A DNA stretch of 20,279 nt from a bacterium. GTDB lineage: Bacteria; JAUVQV01; DATDCY01. Positions 1 through 7,951 of the stretch are shown piece by piece (the first letter of the stretch is position 1; each line of letters starts with the position of its first letter). The stretch is from positions 1-20,279 of the forward strand of contig DATDCY010000131.1 of assembly GCA_036524115.1 (NCBI GenBank). The letters are read 5' to 3'. Both the position numbers and the translations under genes were made by a program. The notes under the pieces were generated by a model, which was not told the DNA's origin, did not search any database, and saw only the letters and a list, made by a program, of their open reading frames with translations.

Positions 1-3000
1 TGGGCAACGAAGCCATCGCGGCCGAACGTGTTCTCCGGAGCCGTTCCATCCAGCGGTACGAAGACCTCAGGATGATCAAACGGCGCCCGGTCGAAGCGGT
101 TGCGCTCGTCCGTGAGTTCCAGCAGGAAGTCCACCAACGCCACCTTTTCGGCTTCCGACAGGTTCGACTGAACTTCGACGTTCATATTCACCATGTTGAA
201 GTCGCGATCCGAGGCGTTGGTCATGGGGAAGTCACCGCCGCGAACGTAGAAATCAACCACCTGCCGCAGCGTCAGCTTGCCGCCGTTGTGGAAGTAGGGA
301 CCGGTGAGCTCCACGTTGCGCAGCGGGGCAGCCTTGAAGCTGCCCATCCTGCCCACCCGGTTGACGATGGGCCACGTGCCCATCTGGGCCTTGACGTCGC
401 CGGGCTTATCGGTGAAGCCACCGAAATTCATGACCTCGGCGAAGGGGTTCGCCGGATTGAACGGCCCCAGGGTGTCCATGAACCCTTCGATCATCGCCAG
501 GTCGGTGAGGGTGTTGACCATGCCGCCGATAGCCCCGCCTGCCTCGTCCAGTTCGGGTGCGAAATCGCCGACGGTGATATTGTTCACGAAGGGCCCCAGG
601 TAAGGCGGCAGCTGAGGAGCGGCCGGCTCCCCATCACACCCCGGGTTGATCAGTGGGTCCTGCCCCGTCGGCTCGAAGAGCCCGAAGCACTCGACGTCCG
701 GATCGGCGTTGGGCAGCGGGACCCCCGGCTCGAAAGCCGGCCCGGCGAGGTTCTTCATCATCAGGGTTGATATGGACAGCGGCCAGCCAAAGGCGTCATT
801 GCCGCCCCGGCCGATGTCCTCTGCAATGGGTCGAACGCCGAGGTTGTAGATGCCGTTGTCCAGGAAGGCGGAATCGGCTCCGGTCCATGGGCTGAACCCG
901 GGCAATCCTGTTGCCGTGGCGCCGGGATAGGCAAACCCATCCAGCGGATTGGCGACGATGCTCTGGTCGACGATGCGGCGTTCCACCGCGTCCTGACCGT
1001 TCTCGTTGATCTCAGCCTCCAGCAGGAAGCCCGAGATCACCCGGAGCCTGGCCAGTGGCTCGACGATGAGCTCGACCCCCGGTGCGGAGAATTCCGCGAC
1101 CGCGTCCATCAGGTTGATCTTGCTGGTGAAGGGCATGGTGTGGTCGGTCAGGGTGGGAATGGCATGGCACTCGCCGCAGCGGCCGGTCCTGAAGTTGGGG
1201 TTCTTCAGTGACAGGTTGGAGGCAAAGAAGACATCCATCCCGAGGAGAGGATCCGGAGCGTTGGCGGCGCGATCACCGTCGGACACCACGAGGGTGCCGC
1301 CAGCGCCGCCTTCACCCGCGGGGTTCTGGAGAGCCACGACGCCCGGATCGCGCTTGAAGTTCCCGAAGGGCGTGAAGCAGTAGTTCGGATCCGCACCGGC
1401 CTGGCCGCAATTGAGCAGGTCCGGGACGAGCCCCGGCTCGCCCGGCTCACCCAGGGCCGCGAACGCGCCCGGGTTGGCATCCAGGAACTGGTCGAACGGT
1501 GTGTTGTCCGGGACCAGGATCTGGATCCAGGCGTTGATCGACAGCCCCCAGAAGAGGCTGAAGTTCGCTTCCATCTGCCGGAACTGGTTGGTGTCGGCCG
1601 CAACGGCCGCACCGTTGGCAACCGAGAGGACGTAGCCGTCGAAGGGGTCGTTGTTGTGAGTGCGGACCACGCCATCCGGGTCGAGCACCGCGACGGCGGC
1701 GGCCGGATAGATGCCGGTGCCGCACTGGTTTGGATGGATGTCGGGGCGGCCGTCCGTGTAGCAGCCATTCAGATGTCTGCCCAAGTTTTGCCAGAGCGCC
1801 GGGTAATAGGCCTGGCGGATCATGCCCGGGTAGCTGATACAGAGCCCGGGCTTGCCGAGTGCAAGTCCATTCGCCGGCGGATTGTAGCTTCCCGAGCGAT
1901 CCGAGACGGCGAGCCCAGCACAAAGCGAGCCGCCCTGGTTGGAGTAAGGCCCCAGCACGCTGTCGGTCGGATCCACGAGCTGGTTGGCCAGTGGCGTCAC
2001 GGTGCCCACGACCGTGGGGGAGCCCCCGATCGTGACCACATTCCCCTGCAGCAGCTTCTTGCCCATCTTGGCCCAGTTACGGCCCAGGAAGGACATCTCG
2101 AACTCGCTGAGGCCCGGACCCGTCGCCAGCGACGCGATGCTGGCGAAGCGGATGATCTGCCGGGTCGGCGTCAGGTTGCCCGCGTTACTGACAAAGACAT
2201 GTGCCTGGGGGTCGGCCGCGCCGAACACGCTGCCGCCGTTGAAGTCATGACGAGCCCGTCCGTCCCAGAAGTTGTCGAAGTTGAACGCCCCGGCCTGCAT
2301 GGTGGGGGTGTTGCGCGGCTCGACCCGACGGAGCCCCTGGAAGCCGGGAATCGGGTCGGTGGCATCCGCGGATCCTGCTCCGGAACGCAGGTCCGGCATG
2401 ACCGCTTGAACCCCGTTGGCCGCGGGCTGGAAGGCCCCGATCGGGGCGATGTCGAGGAACTTGTTGAAGACGACGCCCATGGAAGACACGACATCGTTGA
2501 CGTCGCTCTCGATGTTGCCCGCATCACACACCGTCACGGTGCCCGTGACGGGGTTGCTGAAGCGCTGAGAATCCAGGTAGCCGGCGGTCTGAGCCATGTA
2601 GGGGACCGCCGTCACATCCGCCGTAAGAGGCGTCGTGCACGCCGGATCGCCCGCGATCTCAGGGTTGGTCAGCTTGTGGAGCGGGAAGTCGGTGGCGACC
2701 AGGTCCCGCTCGTTGGGCTGCATGAGTTGGAAGGTGGTGTCGCCGCCGACGTGGTTCGGGTTCATCTGGTTCTTGGTCCGGGTGTCGGTGCCGGTGCCGT
2801 TGAAGTGGCACGTCCCGCAGGACTGGACGCCGTCGCTTCCCACCTGCATGTCCCAGAAGAAGGCCTTGCCGAGCGCGGTCGCGACCGCTCGGTTTCGGAT
2901 GTAGTCGTTCTCGTTCGAATCCGTCACGTTGTTGGGGTCCGTGTTGACGAGATAATGCGGGTTGTTCGGGCTGCCCCCGGCCTCGGGCACCCTGAGCGAA

Positions 3001-3917
3001 GGCTTGCGCAGGCCGCCGGCGCCCGTGCCGGGGTTGCGCGCCTGGATGACGCCCCGCGCCGGATCGAAGAGTCGCGCGGTCGCGGGAATCGGGGTGCCCG
3101 TCGTCGAACCGGCGGGAAGCTGAATCGCCGGCACGGAGTATCCGGCCAGGTTGCGCACGCCAAAACCGAAATAGCTCGGTTCGCCAGGGTCGCCGCCACA
3201 GAGGGTCGAGCCTTCCGGGGGGGTAAGCTCCAGCGAGACGGCGCAGAAGTAGGGATCGGCCTCAACCGGGTTGTTGTAATCGATCTCGGCCTCTCCCGGC
3301 TCGATGCGGTCCGCGCCGGCGCTGATCGGCACGGGCGCGTACCGCCAGACATACCGGTCCGCGCTGAAGGGACCGGTTACCACCGGGCCGGCCGGCCCGG
3401 GGGCGGTGACCGTGCCATCGCACCCTGGGGTGATTGGCCCGAGAAGCGGGTCATCACACCGGACGAGTTGATCCACGGCGTTGAACGTGCCCGCGGGATA
3501 CAAGGGGTTGATCAGGCGCATCTCCTCCCCGGTGGTCGGGTTGTAGTTCAGCGGATGGACCAACAGTGCCGGCAGCGTCACGCCGAAACTCGGACGGCGG
3601 GTCATCCCGGTGGCCCGATACGACGGGAAGCCATTGTCGTTCCCGGGGGTGCTCGGATCGAGCGTGACAATGTACGGATTGTCCAGGAGTTGCTCGATCT
3701 CGCTCCAGGTGGGAGCGTTCTTGAGCGACGTGAACGGAACCTCGGGTTCGAAGAGGAACGCGTTCGGCACGGTGAGGCCGGAGGATGTTCCGTTCGTGAC
3801 ACTATCCCCCGGCGCAGCCATGGCCGGAAGAACGGACAGCGGTCCCGCAAGATGCAAGGCGAGCAACAGCGCCAAGGCACGCGTCGCCCAGCACGTCTCC
3901 AACGTCTTTGTGTTCAT
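1..3917 (-). CDS. Large exported di-haem cytochrome c peroxidase / MauG-family protein (3' end beyond window)
   Basis: At least 1305 residues are readable without a stop; the C-terminus lies beyond the left edge. The ATG at 3917 follows a GGGAGGAAGG ribosome-binding site. A signal peptide (hydrophobic residues 13-30, AMA/AP near 34) sends it to the periplasm or beyond. Two c-type haem sites are visible: CGTCH at 367-371 and CGECH at 914-918. Family signatures include FWDGRA (550-555), a QMEANFSLFWGL segment from 781, and PYFHNGG (about 1207-1213) followed by a TLRQVVDFY stretch typical of the distal CCP/MauG domain. Classical di-haem peroxidases have about 330 residues, so this is roughly four times larger; much of the excess lies between the haem sites. 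Such enzymes reduce H2O2 with cytochrome electrons, or oxidise protein or organic substrates as MauG does; the substrate here is unknown. A two-component system lies directly upstream on the same strand. The family call is firm; the reaction is not. Confidence 0.9.
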   Translation of the reverse strand, partial: MNTKTLETCWATRALALLLALHLAGPLSVLPAMAAPGDSVTNGTSSGLTVPNAFLFEPEVPFTSLKNAPTWSEIEQLLDNPYIVTLDPSTPGNDNGFPSYRATGMTRRPSFGVTLPALLVHPLNYNPTTGEEMRLINPLYPAGTFNAVDQLVRCDDPLLGPITPGCDGTVTAPGPAGPVVTGPFSADRYVWRYAPVPISAGADRIEPGEAEIDYNNPVEADPYFCAVSLELTPPEGSTLCGGDPGEPSYFGFGVRNLAGYSVPAIQLPAGSTTGTPIPATARLFDPARGVIQARNPGTGAGGLRKPSLRVPEAGGSPNNPHYLVNTDPNNVTDSNENDYIRNRAVATALGKAFFWDMQVGSDGVQSCGTCHFNGTGTDTRTKNQMNPNHVGGDTTFQLMQPNERDLVATDFPLHKLTNPEIAGDPACTTPLTADVTAVPYMAQTAGYLDSQRFSNPVTGTVTVCDAGNIESDVNDVVSSMGVVFNKFLDIAPIGAFQPAANGVQAVMPDLRSGAGSADATDPIPGFQGLRRVEPRNTPTMQAGAFNFDNFWDGRARHDFNGGSVFGAADPQAHVFVSNAGNLTPTRQIIRFASIASLATGPGLSEFEMSFLGRNWAKMGKKLLQGNVVTIGGSPTVVGTVTPLANQLVDPTDSVLGPYSNQGGSLCAGLAVSDRSGSYNPPANGLALGKPGLCISYPGMIRQAYYPALWQNLGRHLNGCYTDGRPDIHPNQCGTGIYPAAAVAVLDPDGVVRTHNNDPFDGYVLSVANGAAVAADTNQFRQMEANFSLFWGLSINAWIQILVPDNTPFDQFLDANPGAFAALGEPGEPGLVPDLLNCGQAGADPNYCFTPFGNFKRDPGVVALQNPAGEGGAGGTLVVSDGDRAANAPDPLLGMDVFFASNLSLKNPNFRTGRCGECHAIPTLTDHTMPFTSKINLMDAVAEFSAPGVELIVEPLARLRVISGFLLEAEINENGQDAVERRIVDQSIVANPLDGFAYPGATATGLPGFSPWTGADSAFLDNGIYNLGVRPIAEDIGRGGNDAFGWPLSISTLMMKNLAGPAFEPGVPLPNADPDVECFGLFEPTGQDPLINPGCDGEPAAPQLPPYLGPFVNNITVGDFAPELDEAGGAIGGMVNTLTDLAMIEGFMDTLGPFNPANPFAEVMNFGGFTDKPGDVKAQMGTWPIVNRVGRMGSFKAAPLRNVELTGPYFHNGGKLTLRQVVDFYVRGGDFPMTNASDRDFNMVNMNVEVQSNLSEAEKVALVDFLLELTDERNRFDRAPFDHPEVFVPLDGTAPENTFGRDGFVA

Positions 3918-4070
3918 TGCCTTCCTCCCTCATGTTGATCCACCCCTGCATTTGAAGCTTGCCCATTCTCACGGGAACTCCATCGCCGGCCCACCTCCCT
4001 TCCCTGTGAGAAATGAGAGAAGTCAATGAGAGAATGTCGTGCGCAGCCTCGTGAGACAATTGGGAGAAGA

Positions 4071-4085
4071 CCCGCATTCTGCGGG
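4071..4085 (-). terminator. Short hairpin downstream of response regulator
   Basis: CCCGCA-GAA-TGCGGG (minus-strand reading) is a perfect 6-bp stem with a 3-nt loop, about 90 nt after the response-regulator stop. The T-rich tract after it is short (TCTTCT). It could be a weak terminator of the two-component operon, or simply a GC-rich palindrome. Confidence 0.3.
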
Positions 4086-4108
4086 CGTAGAACCACGCAG
4101 GGAGCCTT

Positions 4109-4120
4109 CGTATAACTACG
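4109..4120. promoter_or_regulatory. Candidate operator CGTA-N4-TACG upstream of peroxidase gene
   Basis: CGTATAACTACG is a perfect 4-4-4 inverted repeat lying 55 nt past the response-regulator stop and about 190 nt before the peroxidase start. NarL/FixJ-class regulators bind short inverted half-sites containing TAC, so this could be a binding site for the neighbouring regulator. It is short enough to occur by chance. Confidence 0.25.
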
Positions 4121-4174
4121 GACTCAGAAGGTGGCGGACGAGTCGGGGATAGCGCGGGAGAGTAGGGACTGCCG

Positions 4175-4786
4175 CTAGGCGAAACCCTGCTCCAGCGCGT
4201 ACTTGACCAAGTCGGCCATTCCCTTTATGCGCAGCTTCGCGAGCAATGACGCTCGGTGGCTCTCGACGGTGCGGACGCTGATTGCGAGAAGCTCGGCGAT
4301 CTCCTTGTTCGTCTTGCCTTCGGCGATCAACTTCAGGACCTCTTTCTCGCGGAGCGTCAGCGGGTCGGCGATGTGCGCCCAGACCAGGCCCGTCCGCAGA
4401 CGCAAGGAGAGATACCTCTTCCCTTGCCGGATGGCCGCGATGGCGGAAAAGAGGTCGGAGTCCGCGTCCTCCTTCAGGAGGTAGCCGTCGGCACCTGCAG
4501 CGAACGCCTGATGGACATATTCCTTGTGCATTGTGAGAATGAGAATCGTGGTCTCGGGGTTCCTTGCCTTTATTTCGCGGATCGCCTCGAGGCCGCGCAG
4601 ATTCGGCATCGAAATGTCCAGGATGACGAGTTGCGGCATCTGCATCTCCAGGAGAGAGAGCAACGCCAGGCCGTCGCCGGCCTGCCCGATGACTTCCAGG
4701 TCGTCAACTCCCTGGATGATCCTGGCCAGCCCCTGTCTGAGGAGGGCGTGGTCGTCGGCGAGGACGATCGTATAGGTCTTCGTCAC
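4175..4786 (-). CDS. NarL/FixJ-type response regulator, LuxR HTH output
   Basis: This 203-residue protein has the standard length and layout of NarL-family regulators. The receiver domain (about 5-120) has the acidic pair D11/D12, phospho-acceptor D57, T85 and K105. A LuxR-type DNA-binding domain (about 142-198) carries the LTLREKEVLKLIAEGKTNKE signature and a recognition helix around SVRTVESHR. The start is a GTG at 4786, with an AAGGAG ribosome-binding site 7 nt upstream. The start overlaps the kinase stop by 4 nt (GTGA), so the two are probably translationally coupled and form a cognate pair. Phosphorylation would be expected to promote dimerisation and DNA binding. The di-haem peroxidase gene next downstream is the obvious candidate target, but this is inference from position. 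Confidence 0.95.
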   Translation of the reverse strand: MTKTYTIVLADDHALLRQGLARIIQGVDDLEVIGQAGDGLALLSLLEMQMPQLVILDISMPNLRGLEAIREIKARNPETTILILTMHKEYVHQAFAAGADGYLLKEDADSDLFSAIAAIRQGKRYLSLRLRTGLVWAHIADPLTLREKEVLKLIAEGKTNKEIAELLAISVRTVESHRASLLAKLRIKGMADLVKYALEQGFA

Positions 4787-6285
4787 AACGAGGCTCCTTC
4801 CGGTGCGACGGGGAGACTGAACGTGATCCGGGTGCCCTGGCCTTCGCGGCTCCGGACCTGGACGACTCCGCCGATCAAGGTGATCCGCTCAACGAGCGTT
4901 CGCAGGCCGAGTTGGCGCGGCGGCGTTTTCCTCACGGCGGCGCCGTCGGGATCAAAGCCCCTCCCGTCGTCTTCGACGCTGAAGACGACTGCACCATCCC
5001 GGAGGTGGATGTCAAGCGACAACGTCCTCGCCCCCGCGTGTTTCACGACGTTCGTGAGAGCCTCCTGGACGGCCCGGTAGGCGCTGATCCAGTGCTCATG
5101 GGGAAGAAGCTGATCGATATCTGCGACCGAAGAGGCGACCGTGAGCTCCGGCCCCGACGGGAGGTTGTCGACCAGCCAGTGCAAGGCGGCTGTCAGGCCG
5201 AGGTCTTCCAGGACGGTGGGGCTCAAGTCAAGGGCTATCCTGCGCACGTTCTCGATGATTTCATCGATATACTCGAGCAGCCCCGCGCACTCCTCGCGTA
5301 CGGCGCGCTGATCCTGCCCTAAGCCCCGCTCGATCACGCGCATCCTGAGCTTCATGACGGTCAGGGCCTGCCCCAACTCATCGTGAAGCTCGGTGGAAAT
5401 CCGTTTCCGTTCCTTCTCCTGAGCATCGAGGAGATTGAAGCTGAGCCGTTGAATCTGCTTCCCCGTTTCCTGGAGCCTCTCCTCAGTCCGTCGGCGCTGT
5501 TCGATTTCGACCCGGAGTTGCTCGTTCGTTCGCCGCAGCTCCGCGGTGCGCTCATCAACCAGTTCCTGAAGGTGTTCGCGGTGCCGCGCCACTTCCGCCG
5601 CTTGGGCCTGGAGCAGCCGATTCGCCGCGAGCAACGCCTCTTCTGCCCGCTTCCGGCTCCTCTCGAAGCGCACCAGAGCCGCCGCCGCGGCGACCAGGAT
5701 CGCGGTCCAGACCAAGAGGATGATCAGGAAGAGGCGCCGGGACTGCTGGTGGTTCTTGGCTTCCTTCGTCTCCAGGACATCCTCGAGATCTCTCGTCTTG
5801 CGGAGGACATCCTTGTAGACGCGGTCGAACCGCCTCTCGAGGGCCGGATCGATCTCGTTCTGCCCGGCGTTCCGCATGCGTTCGCGGCCGATGTCCTTCA
5901 TTTCGGCAAGGAGGGACCTGATCTCTGCCGCGTTCTCCCGCAAGAGCGGCTCCGCGAGCGGCTCCGAGACCATTTCGTGCTCGGCCATGCCGCCGCTGAG
6001 AATGACGTCGGTGAGGTGGCTCGCCTTGTCGAGAGCGAACAGGTACTCCCTCGTTTCCGGCGAGGCGACGCCCGAGAGAGTCTCCTCCAAACGAATATGA
6101 TAGGTCGCCGCGTGGATTTGGACGTCCATGATCGCGTCGATCAGCGCGGCGTTGGCTTGCTGCCTCTCTCTGATCCGGTCAGCCCTGAGGAGGAGAGCGA
6201 TCGAGAACAGGCCGATCAGGAAAGCCGTCGCCGGCGCCCCTTTCCATCGCCACGGAATCCTCGAGTCCGGGACGGCATCCTTCAT
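4783..6285 (-). CDS. Membrane histidine kinase, HisKA_3 (NarX/NreB/DegS-like) type
   Basis: This 500-residue sensor kinase has transmembrane helix 1 at about 19-34 and a periplasmic, mostly helical sensor region at about 35-184. Transmembrane helix 2 is at about 185-204, followed by a long charged coiled coil at about 207-285. The catalytic core includes the HisKA_3 phospho-acceptor H301 in STELHDELGQAL, the N-box EALTNVVKHA (408-417, N412), the G1 box DDGRGFD (439-445) and GLRTLVERI (from 460). This kinase class pairs with NarL-type regulators, matching the overlapping gene downstream. The sensor region has no recognisable PAS or NIT signature, so the signal is unknown; a helical bundle like those of chemoreceptors or DUF-type sensors is plausible. 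The ATG at 6285 has only a weak Shine-Dalgarno, and an inverted repeat lies just upstream. Confidence 0.93.
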   Translation of the reverse strand: MKDAVPDSRIPWRWKGAPATAFLIGLFSIALLLRADRIRERQQANAALIDAIMDVQIHAATYHIRLEETLSGVASPETREYLFALDKASHLTDVILSGGMAEHEMVSEPLAEPLLRENAAEIRSLLAEMKDIGRERMRNAGQNEIDPALERRFDRVYKDVLRKTRDLEDVLETKEAKNHQQSRRLFLIILLVWTAILVAAAAALVRFERSRKRAEEALLAANRLLQAQAAEVARHREHLQELVDERTAELRRTNEQLRVEIEQRRRTEERLQETGKQIQRLSFNLLDAQEKERKRISTELHDELGQALTVMKLRMRVIERGLGQDQRAVREECAGLLEYIDEIIENVRRIALDLSPTVLEDLGLTAALHWLVDNLPSGPELTVASSVADIDQLLPHEHWISAYRAVQEALTNVVKHAGARTLSLDIHLRDGAVVFSVEDDGRGFDPDGAAVRKTPPRQLGLRTLVERITLIGGVVQVRSREGQGTRITFSLPVAPEGASL

Positions 6286-6291
6286 GAGGCG

Positions 6292-6316
6292 CTGATTACC
6301 ACAATCCAGGAATCAG
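6292..6316 (-). repeat. Inverted repeat just upstream of kinase start
   Basis: CTGATT (6292-6297) and AATCAG (6311-6316) are perfect 6-nt arms separated by 13 nt, ending 7 nt before the kinase ATG. They may be an operator half-site pair, or a leader hairpin covering the weak ribosome-binding region. The remaining kinase leader on this strand shows no clear -35/-10. Confidence 0.3.
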
Positions 6317-6469
6317 GGGAAGGATCACCCTCCGGGAAGCTCACGCTGCGGCTGCGGCTTGCCTCGAGCCCGCCATGAGAAGCACGGATCGCGCCCGCGA
6401 CAGTGGCGCCCGAGCGCGGCACCAGCTCTCCGGCTTTCGCCGTTACCCGTTTCGGGCTGCAGGGCTTCC

Positions 6470-6478
6470 TGCTAGACT
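6470..6478 (+). promoter_or_regulatory. Candidate extended -10 promoter of AICAR transformylase gene
   Basis: TGCTAGACT fits the extended -10 form TGnTAnnnT, and would start transcription near 6485, about 57 nt before the chosen start codon. No good -35 lies upstream, as allowed for extended -10 promoters. The same CTAGACT occurs at the candidate -10 sites near 15000 (minus) and 15751 (plus), which modestly supports it. Confidence 0.35.
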
Positions 6479-6541
6479 ACGCCGCGGTCCAGCAACGAAT
6501 CGACGCGGCAGGTGAAACGCCCCGAAGGAGGCATGACCGCC

Positions 6542-7714
6542 ATGAAAGAGATCACGCTGCGCTACGGCATGAACCCCCAACAGTCGCCCGCCCGCGTGCT
6601 GCGGCGGGACGGCGGCGAGCTGCCCTTCGAGGTCCTCAACGGCTCGCCGGGCTACATCAACCTGCTGGACGCGCTCAACTCGTGGCAGCTGGTGCGGGAG
6701 CTCAAAGGCGCGACGGGGCTGCCGGCGGCGGCCTCCTTCAAGCACGTCAGCCCCGCGGGGGCGGCGGTCGGGGTGCCGCTCGCGAAGGACCTGGCGCGCG
6801 CCTGCTTCGTCGACGACCTGGAGCTTTCGCCGCTGGCGTCAGCGTACGCCCGGGCGCGCGGCGCCGATCGGCTCTGCTCCTTCGGCGACTTCGTGGCGCT
6901 CTCGGACGTCTGCGACGAGGCCACGGCGCGGCTGCTCGCCCGCGAGGTCTCCGACGGGATCGTGGCGCCCGGCTACGAGCCCAAGGCGCTGGAGATCCTC
7001 AAGGGCAAGAAGCAGGGCAAGTACGGCGTGGTGCGCATCGACACCGGCTGGGAGCCGCCGCAGACGGAGATCCGCGAGGTCTTCGGCGTCGCTCTCGAGC
7101 AGCGCCGCCACGACCGGCCCGTCACGGACAAGGACTTCAGCAACGTCGTCTCGGCCGGCAAGGACCTGCCCGCGGCGGCGCGGCGCGACCTGACCGTCGC
7201 CTGGCTCACCCTCAAGTACACGCAGTCCAACTCGGTCTGCTTCGTCCTCGACGGCCAGGCGATCGGCGTCGGCGCCGGCCAGCAGTCGCGCGTGCACTGC
7301 GTGCGCCTCGCCGGCCTCAAGGCCGACCTCTGGCGGCTGCGCCAGCACCCGAAGATGCTGGATCTGCCCTTCAAGGCGGAGGTCAAGCGAGCGGTGCGCG
7401 ACAACGCGATCGATCAGCTCCTGCGCGACGACGTCACGCCGCCGGAGAAGGCGCAGCTCGGCGCGCTCTTCACGAAGCCGACGGCGGGGCTGACCGTCGA
7501 CGAGAAGCGCGCCTGGGTTGCCGGGCAAACCGGCGTCGCCCTCGGCTCGGACGCCTTCTTCCCGTTCCGCGACAGCATCGACCGCGCCGCGGCCTCCGGC
7601 GTGAAGTACGTCCTGGAGCCGGGCGGATCAGCGCGCGACCAGGAGGTCATCGCGGCCGCGAACGAGTACGGCATGACCGTCGTCTTCAGCGGCGTGAGGT
7701 TGTTCCACCACTAG
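6542..7714 (+). CDS. purH: Stand-alone AICAR transformylase (eukaryote-like PurH C-terminal domain)
   Basis: This enzyme transfers a formyl group from 10-formyl-THF to AICAR, giving FAICAR, the penultimate step of IMP synthesis. The 390 residues match the length of the formyltransferase half of bifunctional PurH/ATIC; the IMP cyclohydrolase half is absent. The catalytic Lys-His is in SFKHVSPAGAA (K67-H68). Other family blocks are ARGADR, SFGDFVALSDVCD, REVSDGIVAPGYE, KYTQSNSVC, GAGQQSRVHC and SDAFFPFRD, with a C-terminus of RLFHH. These resemble animal/fungal ATIC more than E. coli PurH, whose equivalent motif is KHxNPCG. I chose ATG 6542 because AAGGAGG lies 10 nt upstream and homologues begin near MKEITLRYG; ATG 6533 and GTG 6512 are in-frame alternatives. 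IMP cyclohydrolase must be supplied by another gene. The symbol is used in the sense of a PurH domain only. Confidence 0.92.
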   Translation: MKEITLRYGMNPQQSPARVLRRDGGELPFEVLNGSPGYINLLDALNSWQLVRELKGATGLPAAASFKHVSPAGAAVGVPLAKDLARACFVDDLELSPLASAYARARGADRLCSFGDFVALSDVCDEATARLLAREVSDGIVAPGYEPKALEILKGKKQGKYGVVRIDTGWEPPQTEIREVFGVALEQRRHDRPVTDKDFSNVVSAGKDLPAAARRDLTVAWLTLKYTQSNSVCFVLDGQAIGVGAGQQSRVHCVRLAGLKADLWRLRQHPKMLDLPFKAEVKRAVRDNAIDQLLRDDVTPPEKAQLGALFTKPTAGLTVDEKRAWVAGQTGVALGSDAFFPFRDSIDRAAASGVKYVLEPGGSARDQEVIAAANEYGMTVVFSGVRLFHH

Positions 7715-7716
7715 CC

Positions 7717-7754
7717 GCCGGCCGCCCACGGCCGGCCTGCGGCGATAGCCGCAG
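7717..7754 (+). terminator. Two back-to-back perfect hairpins after the AICAR transformylase stop
   Basis: Hairpin 1 is GCCGGCCG-CCCA-CGGCCGGC (7717-7736; 8-bp stem, 4-nt loop), beginning two bases after the stop codon. Hairpin 2 follows with no gap: CTGCGGC-GATA-GCCGCAG (7737-7754; 7-bp stem, 4-nt loop). A third, mutually exclusive stem, CAGAC-TCCCT-GTCTG (7752-7766), overlaps the end of hairpin 2. There is no T tract, so this is not a textbook intrinsic terminator. It may stop transcription with help, protect the 3' end from exonucleases, or switch between alternative folds. Confidence 0.6.
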
Positions 7755-7823
7755 ACTCCCTGTCTGCCTTGGTGTCCCCGGGGCCGTCTGCGTCCGCTTC
7801 ACCGTATCATTAACATTTTCGTG

Positions 7824-7852
7824 TTGAACAAGCCGCCTCGACTCTCTAAGGT
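7824..7852 (+). promoter_or_regulatory. Weak candidate sigma70 promoter for the repeat-protein pair
   Basis: TTGAAC (7824-7829), a 17-bp spacer and TAAGGT (7847-7852) give 4/6 and 3/6 matches in the only AT-richer part of the 237-nt gap. Transcription would start about 95 nt before the first repeat-protein gene. Apart from this and the hairpins at 7717-7766, I see nothing else in the gap. Confidence 0.28.
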
Positions 7853-7951
7853 AACGGCCACAGCATCGCGGGGCACTCCCCTCGGCCCCCTGACACGGCT
7901 ATGTCGCGAGGGACGGCAAGCGCTCGTGCGCACGGCAGGGGGAGGGGCGGG

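Larger units (their letters stand above)
3918..4174 (-). promoter_or_regulatory. Gap between response regulator and peroxidase gene
   Basis: This 257-nt non-coding stretch must hold the 3' end of the two-component operon and, if the peroxidase has its own promoter, that promoter. It contains a short hairpin at 4071-4085 and a small palindrome at 4109-4120 (listed separately). A GAGA-rich tract lies around 4008-4035. On the minus strand there is a TTGACT near 4020-4025, but I see no convincing -10 at a proper distance. A promoter is therefore inferred from the arrangement, not read directly. Confidence 0.35.

Noticed and set aside
1656-3938. Long plus-strand open frame of 760 codons opposite the peroxidase gene
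   Set aside because: Its product is Arg/Gly/Val/His-rich without domains, while the opposite strand encodes a clear signal peptide, two CxxCH motifs and CCP/MauG family blocks. It is an antisense shadow of GC-biased codons.
4012-4026. Degenerate FNR-like site (ATGAG-AGAA-GTCAA) upstream of the peroxidase gene
   Set aside because: Only one half-site is good, there is no -10 at a class II distance, and the surrounding GAGA-rich tract makes such matches likely by chance.
6403-7827. Alternative plus-strand frame of 474 codons over the AICAR transformylase
   Set aside because: Arg/Ala-rich out-of-frame reading; the overlapping frame matches AICAR transformylase along its whole length.
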